In this document: positions 16,576 through 25,657 of the stretch, piece by piece
How the letters are laid out: each line of letters begins with the position of its first letter
Position numbering within the stretch: the stretch's first letter is position 1
Assembly (NCBI GenBank): GCA_001460835.1
Contig: CYKH01001617.1
Span: forward strand, 2,795-33,540
Length of the DNA stretch: 30,746 bases
Origin: Bodo saltans
Taxonomy: Eukaryota; Euglenozoa; Kinetoplastea; Eubodonida; Bodonidae
Reading direction: 5' to 3'
Made by a program: the position numbers and the translations under genes
Notes under the pieces: generated by a model
What the model was told of the DNA's origin: nothing
The model's database searches: none
The model's input: the letters and a program-made list of their open reading frames with translations, nothing else

Positions 16576-19500
16576 GGTGGGTCGTGCGTTCAGTGCTCAT
16601 GGTGCTCAGCTGTTGGATACTGCCAAGCTGTTCAAATTACTGTCACAGCATGTCAATATGCATCGTGCAGCACCATCACGAGTGCAACCTTCTGCCGCTC
16701 GACGACGAGTTGCTCGTGGTGCAGCACTCTGGGATATTGCACCGCCACCACCTCAACCCCGTCGTCTTCGTGCATCAACAGCTGCTCGAATCTGACCACA
16801 TCGTCAACGTGCAGCATAGCGGCGTCGTGCTCGTGGTGCAGCTCTCTCGGTGGATACTGCCGTTCTAAAACGACTTCCACGACTTCAGCGTGCGCCGCGA
16901 ATTGTAATGCATTGGCAGCCACCAACAGTTCGTCGTGCACGGTTGCCCCGCAATGCCAATGGTGCACCACATTGAACGGATTTTGCACCGAATCTACCGC
17001 CAATGGGGGAAGCTGCTACACGTTTTGCCAAAATCGAACCTCGCAAGGCAGTGCCGGTTGTGTTGCGTTGTCGCTGTGTCAATGGTGCCCGCAGCACAAT
17101 GGTCGGTGCAAACTTCAAACCGAAACGTGCGTCACGGCCACTCAGCCCTTCTCAAAGACAAGCTCTGCGTTAATGCCATCCCTCTCAGTCACCAATTCCC
17201 TCACACCGTCGCGACAGCGAACGCCTACAAAAGTCTCCACCCCCTCCAAGACCTTCACCAGAATCACCGCGTCGCTGGAAGCCTCGCCAACGTATCACCA
17301 CGAAACAATATTTCACACGCCCTCCAACTCCAGCTCACGAGAGATCAGTAGATCCTTCACCGTGTCACCTTCTGTTGGTACAGCCTCTCACAGTCGCTCG
17401 AGGGTGGACAATTCGAGAAGTCCGACGAGTACGGCATCAGGCGGCAGTTGGACAAGGCAGTTGTCTGTGACAGAATCTCGCACGGTGTCCATGCCCTCAA
17501 CAAAAACGCCGTCGCCAACAAAAGATGCCCTGACAACGACGGTCACGAATTGGAACCCAACGCATTCACAATCTCAATCGTTTTCACAGGAACGACCGTC
17601 CAAGTCCTTGAGCGTTGGAGGCACGATGACAGCAATGGTGATCACCAACACAACCACATTTACGCACCGTCGGCAGACTCGGGGGGCAACGGACCCACTC
17701 TCGCCCTCCAAGACAGTTTCACGGGCCGGTGGTCGCGGTGGCGCTGATGAAGAAGCTGCAGCCGCTTTCAGCGAAACGAAAACACTTGCCCTGACCAATG
17801 AACTGTCGTTAAGTAGCACGCGCTCCATAGACTTGGTGCCGTGGCCAGTCATGTCATCAACACAAAGTGTGACCGCTGCTTCGTTGATTGCGGCATTCAC
17901 CGCAATATTCTCAGGAACCCATGTTGGCACATTTGGTGCCGCATCCACGTTAGCTGCCGTGACAATGATCTCATGCAACGAAGAGCATCTCTACTCTGCT
18001 ACAGGTCTTTCGCGGCTGGTGTTATCGATCTGGTACGATGTTGGGTCTGTAGCGTCCGTGTGGGGAAATATCGGCATTGTTGTCATCGTCACTGTGCTGC
18101 ATCGGTTCGCGGTTAGCATCGCACTTCGTCGGCTTCGTCCACTGCAGCAGCAGAAGAAACAACAGCTACAACCAAGAGCCAAGGGACGAGGCAAAGACGC
18201 CATCGCCAGCAGTAACAATGACGATGATGACATTCTTCAACAAGCAATGGCCAATGTGAGATTTCCTTCCATCTCTATTGCTGTCATGTTGTTCCTTATG
18301 CCAGGAACAACGTACGCTGCAGCTTCGTGCTTTGCTGATACCAGCAACACCGCCTACGTTGTGACAGGTGCTTTGGGGCTGATCATTTGCGCAGGTGCGA
18401 CGGTGTTCAGCATCCGATTGTTTCTTGCTGCGACCGCGCAACCCACCATTTCCTCCACTGGCGGCCCATTAGCTGCTGATGATAACGATGACGACGCTAT
18501 CTTTGGTGAAGATCTTGATGACGTCGCGAAGGTCACACCACTGGCACGTGCAGCAGGCAGCACCATCACCTCCCACAACACCGCAGTTGTCCTCGCGCGA
18601 CAGCATCACATTGCCCAACTTCGCTTCAGCGTCTTCGCGGCACAGCCGCATCGACAACCATCAGCAGCAGCAACAGGCAATCTGCAACACGATCACTCTG
18701 TTGTTGTTGCAGCTGTGTCGTCGTCGTCGGTCCATCAACCACAGCCGCCTACGAGCGATCTTCCTTTCTTTGTGTTTCTCAAGACCCACAGCACATTGTT
18801 ATGCCTTGTTGCTGGTCTGCCCTTCCGCCGCAGCAGCGGAACAACACCTTCATCATCCTATTCCACAACATCATCTTGTACAGCGCAGTATGCCATCATG
18901 GCAGCGTGGGTGTTCATGCCCGTGGTTGTGCTGCTGATGTACCGATGCTGCCGTGGTGCGTTCCTCCCTCTCCCCGCTCGCCCCACAGTGCTTAACATGC
19001 TGGTGATACTGATATCGCTTGTCACAACCGGCTTGATGGTGGCGGTGGCAATTTTCTTTCACAAAGATTTTGATCGCAGGTCGTCTTCTGACGACGCCAT
19101 AAGTGCTGTGGGATGGGTGTTAGTGGCACTGTTGGCAGTGCAAGCGGTCTGCACAATCGTCCTCCCACTGTTTCAGTCGGCGAGCAGTTTTGTCGCTGCT
19201 CATCGACGTGAACAAGACGAAGAAGGGAAGGGTGGTGAAGGTGGGGACACGTTGGTCATGGAAGATCATTTTAACGACCATCGATCAGACGATGGCGATG
19301 GGGGAGCCGTCATGAGATCATTGTATCAAGAAGATGGGGATGAGTTGTCGAAAATAGGAAATGCAACTCATGTCGCAAAGGATGATTATCGTAGTAGAAC
19401 TGGCAACAACGACCAGCATAGAGGCACTAGAAGTAGTAGCAACAACTACTACAACAACAGCAACAAAGGTAACTGGTTGCATACGATGCCAACACCGAAG

Positions 19501-19980
19501 GAGTTCCTCCTCGGAGTACCGGAGTCGGCGTTCCAACCGGGTGGAAGTGAAGGAGAGATCGGAGGAGGAGGCCTGCGCGTCAATGCATGGCAAAGAGCAA
19601 TGTGGTACGACTCTGTGCCACTGGCGACGAAGTTAGAAGTCGCCCGGTTAGATGCTCTCATTTGTAGTGCGCTCGTAGAGCGTGAGGACGCCGCAAGAAG
19701 AAGCCTTCAGCAAGCAGAAACCATCCGCACCAATCACAGCACCAACAGCATGGGGATTGAAGAAGAATACGATGCCTCAACATTACCCGAGTCGGCGGTG
19801 GAGTTTGCCATCGTCACCGCGATGGCCAATGCCGAGCAAAACAAAAGCCGGAAAAACCGCGGCGCTTTCGAAACGATGAGAAAGCAGAATGTGCGTGTCG
19901 CGCTAGAAGCCATGGTGCAGCGAATCACGTTGGTAAGCAGCATCGCGGTCACAGTTGTAGCGCCAACGTCATTGCTATGA
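16576..19980 (+). CDS. Surface-type polytopic membrane protein with Cys-rich repeats and mucin-like stalk (5' end in or before the gap)
   Basis: The frame is open from the gap to a TGA at 19978-19980, 1134 visible residues. The ATG at 16912 is internal: the coding pattern and the same Cys repeats continue upstream of it. Residues 7 to about 190 form five repeats with a C-[SQ]-W-C core. About 230 residues rich in Ser, Thr and Pro follow, a probable glycosylated stalk. Several hydrophobic segments then appear at about 432-465, 482-515, 563-582, 595-619, 729-750, 772-792, 805-830 and 842-868, alternating with low-complexity loops. The last 260 residues are hydrophilic and acidic with a helical end. 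I recognise no enzyme domain. The layout suggests a plasma-membrane protein with an extracellular Cys-rich head; adhesion, prey capture or sensing are guesses. Gene length and signal peptide cannot be stated because of the gap. Confidence 0.82.
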   Translation, partial: GGSCVQCSWCSAVGYCQAVQITVTACQYASCSTITSATFCRSTTSCSWCSTLGYCTATTSTPSSSCINSCSNLTTSSTCSIAASCSWCSSLGGYCRSKTTSTTSACAANCNALAATNSSSCTVAPQCQWCTTLNGFCTESTANGGSCYTFCQNRTSQGSAGCVALSLCQWCPQHNGRCKLQTETCVTATQPFSKTSSALMPSLSVTNSLTPSRQRTPTKVSTPSKTFTRITASLEASPTYHHETIFHTPSNSSSREISRSFTVSPSVGTASHSRSRVDNSRSPTSTASGGSWTRQLSVTESRTVSMPSTKTPSPTKDALTTTVTNWNPTHSQSQSFSQERPSKSLSVGGTMTAMVITNTTTFTHRRQTRGATDPLSPSKTVSRAGGRGGADEEAAAAFSETKTLALTNELSLSSTRSIDLVPWPVMSSTQSVTAASLIAAFTAIFSGTHVGTFGAASTLAAVTMISCNEEHLYSATGLSRLVLSIWYDVGSVASVWGNIGIVVIVTVLHRFAVSIALRRLRPLQQQKKQQLQPRAKGRGKDAIASSNNDDDDILQQAMANVRFPSISIAVMLFLMPGTTYAAASCFADTSNTAYVVTGALGLIICAGATVFSIRLFLAATAQPTISSTGGPLAADDNDDDAIFGEDLDDVAKVTPLARAAGSTITSHNTAVVLARQHHIAQLRFSVFAAQPHRQPSAAATGNLQHDHSVVVAAVSSSSVHQPQPPTSDLPFFVFLKTHSTLLCLVAGLPFRRSSGTTPSSSYSTTSSCTAQYAIMAAWVFMPVVVLLMYRCCRGAFLPLPARPTVLNMLVILISLVTTGLMVAVAIFFHKDFDRRSSSDDAISAVGWVLVALLAVQAVCTIVLPLFQSASSFVAAHRREQDEEGKGGEGGDTLVMEDHFNDHRSDDGDGGAVMRSLYQEDGDELSKIGNATHVAKDDYRSRTGNNDQHRGTRSSSNNYYNNSNKGNWLHTMPTPKEFLLGVPESAFQPGGSEGEIGGGGLRVNAWQRAMWYDSVPLATKLEVARLDALICSALVEREDAARRSLQQAETIRTNHSTNSMGIEEEYDASTLPESAVEFAIVTAMANAEQNKSRKNRGAFETMRKQNVRVALEAMVQRITLVSSIAVTVVAPTSLL
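16594..17140 (+). repeat. Five tandem C-x-W-C coding repeats of 39-42 residues
   Basis: Repeat cores start at 16594, 16711, 16828, 16954 and 17077, a spacing of 117, 117, 126 and 123 nt. Cores read CSWCSAVGYC, CSWCSTLGYC, CSWCSSLGGYC, CQWCTTLNGFC and CQWCPQHNGRC, with further Cys residues spaced between them. The array runs into the gap, so the true number is at least five. Confidence 0.9.
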
Positions 19981-20544
19981 CATTCGGCAAAGACGAGAGA
20001 GCTTGTTGCGATTCTTGCTTAAGCAATGACATTATTTCTTGCTGCTTCGATTATTTATTTTTTGTATACAATCACTTTTATTTGTTCCTTTTGTTGTTTT
20101 GTTTGTTTCCTATCACCAAAACTTCACTCTTCGTCAGCTGTATGTTTGTTGTACCTTTGTTTTCCCCCCATCTTGAGCTTTTTTTTTTTCAATCCTTGAA
20201 CAAAACGCAAAAGTATATGTTTTCTTTTGGATGATTTGTAGTTTGCTTTGACTACAATCACTTGTTTGACGACTACCATAAATTTATGAAGTCCCCATTG
20301 CACACGTTCTCCCTTAGCAACAAGAAGGGAGGAGGAGGAGAGAAGTATACGCGCGCGTCGTTGATCTGTTTTGTTGTTTCCCAACAGATATACTACTGGT
20401 GTGTGCTCAAACTTTTCTTTGATAAGTGTATGCGGACCTTCGTCACAATAAATTTAGAGTTCAGCCGCGTTGTATCCGCGGGAAGTTCCTCCATTCAAGT
20501 CATTAACTCGTCTCTTTTTTTTATCTCGTTTGCGCTCGATCATC
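19981..20544. other. Intergenic spacer before the large low-complexity gene
   Basis: T-rich 3' UTR-like sequence. An open frame from 20262 runs in phase into the next gene, but it lies upstream of the predicted splice acceptor and its translation is untypical. No RNA gene was recognised. Confidence 0.55.
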
Positions 20545-20546
20545 AG
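20509..20546 (+). promoter_or_regulatory. Predicted polypyrimidine tract and spliced-leader acceptor for the low-complexity gene
   Basis: The tract TCGTCTCTTTTTTTTATCTC at 20509-20528 is followed by the first AG at 20545-20546. No ATG lies between it and 20631, which supports 20631 as the start with an 84-nt leader containing a GTTT repeat at about 20601-20617. Confidence 0.5.
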
Positions 20547-20630
20547 AAAAGAAGAGAGAACAAAACAAGTCTACTTACAGATCTCTCTTCAGGGTTTTTT
20601 TTGTTTGTTTGTTTGTTTTTTTTGCGCAAC

Positions 20631-23435
20631 ATGCCTCTCAGCGCCACCAGCACTGGTGCCGGCGCCGGCGGCTTCGCTGCTCCCTCCAACAGCAATCACA
20701 AGCCAAGCCCACCGCCAGTGTCGATTCTTACCAGCACTGTCTCCTCGTCGCTAACGACGTCACCCACTCACCATCACCATCACCAGCAGCCTCAACAACT
20801 ACCACAACATCCTCCTTCTCCGCTTGCACAGCCACAACAACAACAATCGACTGCGTCGATTTTAGGAGCGGCTCAATCGTTCTCACTCGTTTCAGCAGAT
20901 TCGATGGTGGCGGCCGCAGCGGCAGTCGCGGCGTTGCATGAGAACAACCACCACGACAGCAGTGCAACAGCTACGCGCGTATCCACAACAACAGCAGCGT
21001 TAGCGCATTCCCTCCTCCAGCCAGTTGCTGGAGGCATCATCTTTAATCATAACAACACCGTAGAAGTCCCGACTCCGCTTTCAGGAGCCAACGGTAGCAG
21101 CAATAGCATGAGCAACCCCACATCGGGAAGTCAGCAGCGTGGTGTTGGTCGCGGTTCCATCAGCACCAGTAGCTCAGGAAGCGCCGTGTACGCACCTCGT
21201 TTTGGTAGCGGCGTTGGCTTAGGCGGCGGCGTGGCGTCAACACCCCTGCGTAGCGCCGGTGGTGCTGCGACCGCAGCGCTTCCCGCCGATATTCGACAGT
21301 CCCTTGCGTCGCTCCAGTACACCATCCAATGCAGAGCATCAGAAGTGCATGAGCAACTACATAGCATGGCTCAACTTCTGGAGACTCTCATGACAACGAG
21401 CGACACGAACCCCCAACTCCATGGCACCGGTGGTGGAGGCGGGGGAAGGGGTAGTTCAGCAAGCAGCCATAAAAGTTCAGCGGAGCAGGAATCCCTTCAT
21501 GGATCGCCACATCAGCAGGAACCACAAAAACCGCAGCAGCAGCAACGGAGAGGGTTTAGCCCAGGTGGAGGAGGCGCCGCGTCGTCGTCGCCGCCCATAA
21601 CACCCAATCACAACCTTACCCATGTCAACCCGCCTCCCCTCATGCCAGTCCGTGTGGATGGGGAAGCACCAAGTCCCCCCAGAGTTCCACATCAACCGAT
21701 AGCTGTTTCTTCGTCGTCTGTCCCTGGTGCCTCTTCTTCGCAGGACGGTGGGAACGACGCACAGCGGTCAGCGTCGCCGCGAGGACGCCATTTGGCGACG
21801 TTCTCCCCCTCCTTGAAGCCACTGCAACCAGTTGTGTCTCCGCAAGAAGCCGTCAAGGTCCCCTCACCGCCGCCGCTTCCTCCGTCTGCTACGACGTTAG
21901 GAGGAGGTGGGGAAGTTGACGTGAAGTCTCCTATTCGGACTGTCTACGCCAATGTCGCGGTCACTTCAGTGGAGGCGGGACGTGGTGGTTTAGACGCTGC
22001 TGCTGTCACAGAACAAACCGAGAAGCTGCGAACTGTACGACCTCCTGCAGCTTTGGTGATGAGCAGTAGCAGCAGCGGCAGTGGCAATCACCCCCAAGCT
22101 AACAGCAACAACAGCAGCAATCATAACCTAGGAGGAGCGGTCACTAGTACAGGTCAGCGGCTAGCGGCACCACTGGCACTTCGGTCTCCTCACCACTCCC
22201 TCTACAGTGACGCTCACAATCACACCGCCACAGCAAACAGAGCACTTCTCGCCCATTTACAACTTCAACTCGTTGACTTTGTGAATGCAGAGACGGCGTA
22301 CCAGCAGGCGCTCCAAGGGATGATTAAGTCGCATGAGCGCATCTTGGTGAACGCAACGTCGTCAGCGGTAGCGGCGTTTGGTGCGACTGCAGCGATGAGT
22401 GGCACCACTTCTCTCATGATGGCCACGTCGAACACAGGCTCATCGTCGAGCCCGGCATCGCCATTTCTTCTTCAATCGCCCCCTGCCGCTGCAGCAGCAG
22501 CAGCGGTGGCAGTAGCGACGGATCAGAGGAATGCAGGGCAGTCTGCATCGTCCATCTCTGCGACGTCGTACTGCTCCCACAACGACGGTGACGATGCAAA
22601 CGAGTACTTGAGTCGCATGATGCAGCTGCAGCAACAACAACCAGCAGCGACACCCACTACGACACCACCTCACAAAGATGAGAGCGTCACAACCCCATTG
22701 CAGCAGCAGCAGCAGCGGGCCCCAATGACATCGTTCGCCCCTGTCACGGCTAGCTATCAGCCGACATTACCATCACCACCGAAGAGAAGTCATCGCTCAA
22801 CGTCCGATCGTAACTTGAAACACGCGACAGGTGGTGGAGCTCTTGTACCCATCGATGATGATGATGATGATGGGCCCAACCAAAACACTGATGCCGCACT
22901 GCTGGTGACCGAAGGAACGTCCCTCACGATGCCGCACAATTACAACACCCATTACACTCAGAACAACAACGAAGCGAGCATCGAACTTGGATTTATCCCC
23001 GAGGATGAAGATCTGTATCTCCTTCCGTCGTCCTCGCAACCCTCGGCGTCGATGATCGCGCACCATCAGCAGCAACAACAAGACATGTTGACCTCGATCT
23101 CAGGAGGACTGTTTGAGGCTCTTGATCATCTACGCGGGATGAATAATCGAGCCGCCGTTCAACTTGGTAGTTTTCGTCGAAGGAGTCGTGGGCCTGCCGC
23201 GGCAATGCTGCAACCCTCCTCCTCGCACCAGCGATCCTCTCACCATCACCAGATCGGCGCAGGTGGTGTGATGACGCTCATGATGGACTTCGTCGACGAC
23301 GATGGAGAACTTATGGAGTGCGAGCAGTCCATCGATGTCTGCTCGCCTGCACTGGGTCTAGGGGAAGATGCCGTATCCCCGAGGATGAAGATCTGTATCT
23401 CCTTCCGTCGTCCTCGCAACCCTCGGCGTCGATGA
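20631..23435 (+). CDS. Very large low-complexity protein, N-terminal part (frame broken by a tandem duplication)
   Basis: 934 residues as it reads, starting at ATG 20631, the first ATG after the predicted splice acceptor. The protein is dominated by Ser, Gly, Ala, Pro, Gln and His runs and looks mostly disordered. Two short helical stretches stand out, near nt 21280-21400 and 22230-22370; the second resembles a coiled coil. There is no signal peptide, membrane span or recognisable domain. The natural frame continues to about 23373. There a second copy of the preceding 380 bp begins out of phase, so the last 20 or so residues, which are Arg-rich, are an artefact of the shifted copy. I think the fragments up to 25657 belong to one gene, because no spacer or pyrimidine tract separates them. 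Function unknown; a cytoskeletal or scaffold role would be a guess. Confidence 0.7.
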   Translation: MPLSATSTGAGAGGFAAPSNSNHKPSPPPVSILTSTVSSSLTTSPTHHHHHQQPQQLPQHPPSPLAQPQQQQSTASILGAAQSFSLVSADSMVAAAAAVAALHENNHHDSSATATRVSTTTAALAHSLLQPVAGGIIFNHNNTVEVPTPLSGANGSSNSMSNPTSGSQQRGVGRGSISTSSSGSAVYAPRFGSGVGLGGGVASTPLRSAGGAATAALPADIRQSLASLQYTIQCRASEVHEQLHSMAQLLETLMTTSDTNPQLHGTGGGGGGRGSSASSHKSSAEQESLHGSPHQQEPQKPQQQQRRGFSPGGGGAASSSPPITPNHNLTHVNPPPLMPVRVDGEAPSPPRVPHQPIAVSSSSVPGASSSQDGGNDAQRSASPRGRHLATFSPSLKPLQPVVSPQEAVKVPSPPPLPPSATTLGGGGEVDVKSPIRTVYANVAVTSVEAGRGGLDAAAVTEQTEKLRTVRPPAALVMSSSSSGSGNHPQANSNNSSNHNLGGAVTSTGQRLAAPLALRSPHHSLYSDAHNHTATANRALLAHLQLQLVDFVNAETAYQQALQGMIKSHERILVNATSSAVAAFGATAAMSGTTSLMMATSNTGSSSSPASPFLLQSPPAAAAAAAVAVATDQRNAGQSASSISATSYCSHNDGDDANEYLSRMMQLQQQQPAATPTTTPPHKDESVTTPLQQQQQRAPMTSFAPVTASYQPTLPSPPKRSHRSTSDRNLKHATGGGALVPIDDDDDDGPNQNTDAALLVTEGTSLTMPHNYNTHYTQNNNEASIELGFIPEDEDLYLLPSSSQPSASMIAHHQQQQQDMLTSISGGLFEALDHLRGMNNRAAVQLGSFRRRSRGPAAAMLQPSSSHQRSSHHHQIGAGGVMTLMMDFVDDDGELMECEQSIDVCSPALGLGEDAVSPRMKICISFRRPRNPRRR
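22994..23373 (+). repeat. 380-bp tandem duplication, copy 1
   Basis: Starts at TATCCCCGAGGATGAAG and is followed at once by copy 2 at 23374. The first 328 bases or so are identical in the two copies. The last 52 bases hold six differences, five of them synonymous third-position changes in the protein frame. The 380-bp length is not a multiple of three. Confidence 0.95.
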
Positions 23436-23753
23436 TCGCGCACCATCAGCAGCAACAACAAGACATGTTGACCTCGATCTCAGGAGGACTGTTTGAGGCT
23501 CTTGATCATCTACGCGGGATGAATAATCGAGCCGCCGTTCAACTTGGTAGTTTTCGTCGAAGGAGTCGTGGGCCTGCCGCGGCAATGCTGCAACCCTCCT
23601 CCTCGCACCAGCGATCCTCTCACCATCACCAGATCGGCGCAGGTGGTGTGATGACGCTCATGATGGACTTCGTCGACGACGATGGAGAACTTATGGAGTG
23701 CGAACAGTCCATCGATGTCGGCTCTCCTGCTCTCGGTCTAGGTGAAGATGCCA
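23374..23753 (+). repeat. 380-bp tandem duplication, copy 2
   Basis: The same protein segment as copy 1 is encoded, but in the next phase; the frame containing it is open from 23318 to a TAG at 23780-23782. Differences from copy 1 include 23703 A for G and 23720 G for T (a Cys to Gly change); the rest are silent. Confidence 0.95.
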
Positions 23754-24629
23754 CAACAACAACAGATGCGGCGTACCGTTAGTGGACGAGCGGCGCTGGT
23801 GCAGTCCACCGTATCGGTGTTCTCCGATCATCAGCAGTCTGCAGGCGCATTCGAACATCCTGTTCCTGCATCTTCAGGGGGACAATTCTGGCAACGGCGT
23901 GGTGGGGGTGGTGGCGGAGCAGGCGCTAGGCGTAGCCGGACTAGCCCCAGCAGCAGCCACGGCCACAAGCGCACAGCGAGCAAGGAAGACATTACATTCC
24001 CGCTGTACGTGTACGCAAACATTCAAACTGCGAAGAAAGCCGAATCTGGTGAAGAGGAGGAGGACGACGATGAATACGGAGGAGATGCGGCACCAGGAGC
24101 GGCAACAGAAACAACGCCTGACATTGCCAAAGAAGCTGCAACGTCTAGCCTCCCTCAGTTCACTGAGGTCCCTCGACGATTATCAGCAGAAGAGGTGGAC
24201 GCCATGACCACCGCTGCCAGAGCGTCGGCATCGCGGCATCATCGGCCCCCTCTTCCAATTATCTCCCCAGGGTTTGCCTCACCTCTTGCCCCAGGCACCT
24301 CTGCTTCTGCAGCGTCGTACCCAACCAGTACACCGGTAGAAAACGCATTGATCTTAGCGGACGATGCGGCAAGCCCAATGCCCCACCCACCACCACCACC
24401 GCCACCACCACCGCCGCCCGTCTCTATCGCTGAGGGCAGCAGCCATCACTCAAGACTCCATCATGCTGAGCCTCACTCTACCACACTGGTGGGCAGTGGT
24501 GCTCCGGTATGGCACAATCGTCTCCAAGTCAATGCCGTAGCGACCAGTTTGAGCTTTCAGCGTTCTTCCACATGGGGCACCTGGCGGCGGGAATCCATTG
24601 GGGCAGTTTCCTCCAAGCTTTGCGCGTAA
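23742..24629 (+). CDS. Low-complexity protein, middle part
   Basis: Open from just after a TAG at 23739-23741 to a TAA at 24627-24629. It starts at GTG 23742 only formally; I read it as a continuation of the preceding gene after a frame change between 23742 and 23779. It contains a Gly run, an acidic EEEEDDDE stretch at about 24051-24072, and an eleven-residue poly-Pro run at about 24388-24420 that could bind SH3, WW or profilin-type partners. No domain is recognised. The natural frame leaves this phase before the TAA. Confidence 0.6.
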   Translation: MKMPQQQQMRRTVSGRAALVQSTVSVFSDHQQSAGAFEHPVPASSGGQFWQRRGGGGGGAGARRSRTSPSSSHGHKRTASKEDITFPLYVYANIQTAKKAESGEEEEDDDEYGGDAAPGAATETTPDIAKEAATSSLPQFTEVPRRLSAEEVDAMTTAARASASRHHRPPLPIISPGFASPLAPGTSASAASYPTSTPVENALILADDAASPMPHPPPPPPPPPPPVSIAEGSSHHSRLHHAEPHSTTLVGSGAPVWHNRLQVNAVATSLSFQRSSTWGTWRRESIGAVSSKLCA

Positions 24630-25353
24630 TGCGTTTGGGAGTATGAGCAGCGGTGATAGCATCAGCGGCAGCAGCACAGCCCACGCCCAGCACCACGGTG
24701 CCACCACTAATGCTGCTGCTGGAGGAGGAAGCGATGCCTCTCGAAGCCTTACGAACCCCTCGGTATCCTTTGAGTCTGCCAATTTTCTCTCCGTGGCGCT
24801 GATGAGTGATGCAGTGAACCAGAGCACTGAAACCTCCGCTGCTGCTGCTGTGGCAACAACAACTGCCGGCACCACCACCGTGCTGTTACCTCCGCTGACG
24901 GCCACAATAAAACCGCCAGAAGCGACGTCATCCTCTGAGCAGCAGCAGCAGCAGCGACGACGAAGCACTCGAGCTCACCAAGACAACGGCAACGACGACG
25001 AAGGCCTCATCGGACCATTGGTGCCGACCGTGTCTTCCTCCTATCAACTTCTGCGTGCAAGTCACGTTGCAGACAGCGGATCTGTGAGTGTGCTACCCTT
25101 CGATGAGAAGCACTCGAGCTCACCAAGACAACGGCAACGACGACGACGGCCTCATCGGACCATTGGTGCCGACAGTGTCGTCTTCCTATCAACTTCTGCG
25201 TGCAAGTCATGTTGCAGACAGCGGATCTGTGAGTGTGCTACCCTTCGATGCACGCGCCTGTGGCAGTGGCATGACGGCAAGGCCCTCAAGCGCATCGTCA
25301 AGTGCTGCCTCCTCAAGCACCGGCAGGGGTGGTGGTGGGAGCAATGGCAGTAA
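24553..25353 (+). CDS. Low-complexity protein, third part
   Basis: This phase is open from 24553, just after a TGA at 24550-24552. The residues from 24571 on (HGAPGGGNPLGQ) look natural, whereas the previous phase turns unnatural there. The change of phase could be a single extra G in the GGGG run at 24574-24577. Ser, Thr, Ala and Gln dominate. It reads naturally to about 25106, where the second tandem duplication throws it out of phase; the Arg/Cys-rich end to 25353 is therefore an artefact. Confidence 0.6.
   Translation, partial: AFSVLPHGAPGGGNPLGQFPPSFARNAFGSMSSGDSISGSSTAHAQHHGATTNAAAGGGSDASRSLTNPSVSFESANFLSVALMSDAVNQSTETSAAAAVATTTAGTTTVLLPPLTATIKPPEATSSSEQQQQQRRRSTRAHQDNGNDDEGLIGPLVPTVSSSYQLLRASHVADSGSVSVLPFDEKHSSSPRQRQRRRRPHRTIGADSVVFLSTSACKSCCRQRICECATLRCTRLWQWHDGKALKRIVKCCLLKHRQGWWWEQWQ
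24962..25106 (+). repeat. 145-bp tandem duplication, copy 1
   Basis: Begins GAAGCACTCGAGCTCACC and is followed directly by copy 2. The two copies differ at five positions, all third codon positions in the protein frame; four are silent and one changes Glu to Asp. Confidence 0.95.
25107..25251 (+). repeat. 145-bp tandem duplication, copy 2
   Basis: 145 is one more than a multiple of three, so the second copy encodes the same peptide in the next phase. The phase of copy 2 continues open to 25657; removing either copy gives one uninterrupted frame. Confidence 0.95.
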
Positions 25354-25657
25354 CTCTGCTCAACCTGCGCTGGTGGAGGTTCCTTCACAAGAACTGGAGG
25401 AAGAAGGCGGCGATCCTACATCGCCGCTCCCACAGATGATCATCACCAGAGGGATGTCTTCCAGCCGTTTGGCGGTGAAGAGTAGTGCATCGTCGTCATA
25501 TCCAGATCCTGTGTCTCCGGTACTGCTGCGCAATGTGGGAAGCGGCGGCGGCGGCGCACCGTGCACAACCGTAACGATGGATGTGTCAACGTTTGAGCTA
25601 ATTAGGAGTAGCAGTAGCAATTGTCAGAGTAGTGCCAACGAAGAGCGCATTTACTGA
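25107..25657 (+). CDS. Low-complexity protein, C-terminal part
   Basis: The phase is open from before copy 2 of the 145-bp duplication to a TGA at 25655-25657, about 180 residues. Ser, Gly and Pro dominate, with a short acidic patch and a final hydrophobic and Ser-rich stretch. A formal start at ATG 25088 lies inside copy 1 and is not expected to be used. This appears to be the true end of the gene that begins at 20631: downstream sequence becomes T-rich and UTR-like immediately. No function can be assigned. Confidence 0.6.

Noticed and set aside
16151-16795. Open frame running through the 300-N gap
   Set aside because: It exists only because N codons are treated as open; after the gap its phase is not the one with the Cys repeats and coding pattern.
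24450-24968. 172-residue reverse-strand frame inside the low-complexity gene
   Set aside because: Same cause: stop-poor antisense of repetitive coding DNA, with no domain and no processing signals on that strand.
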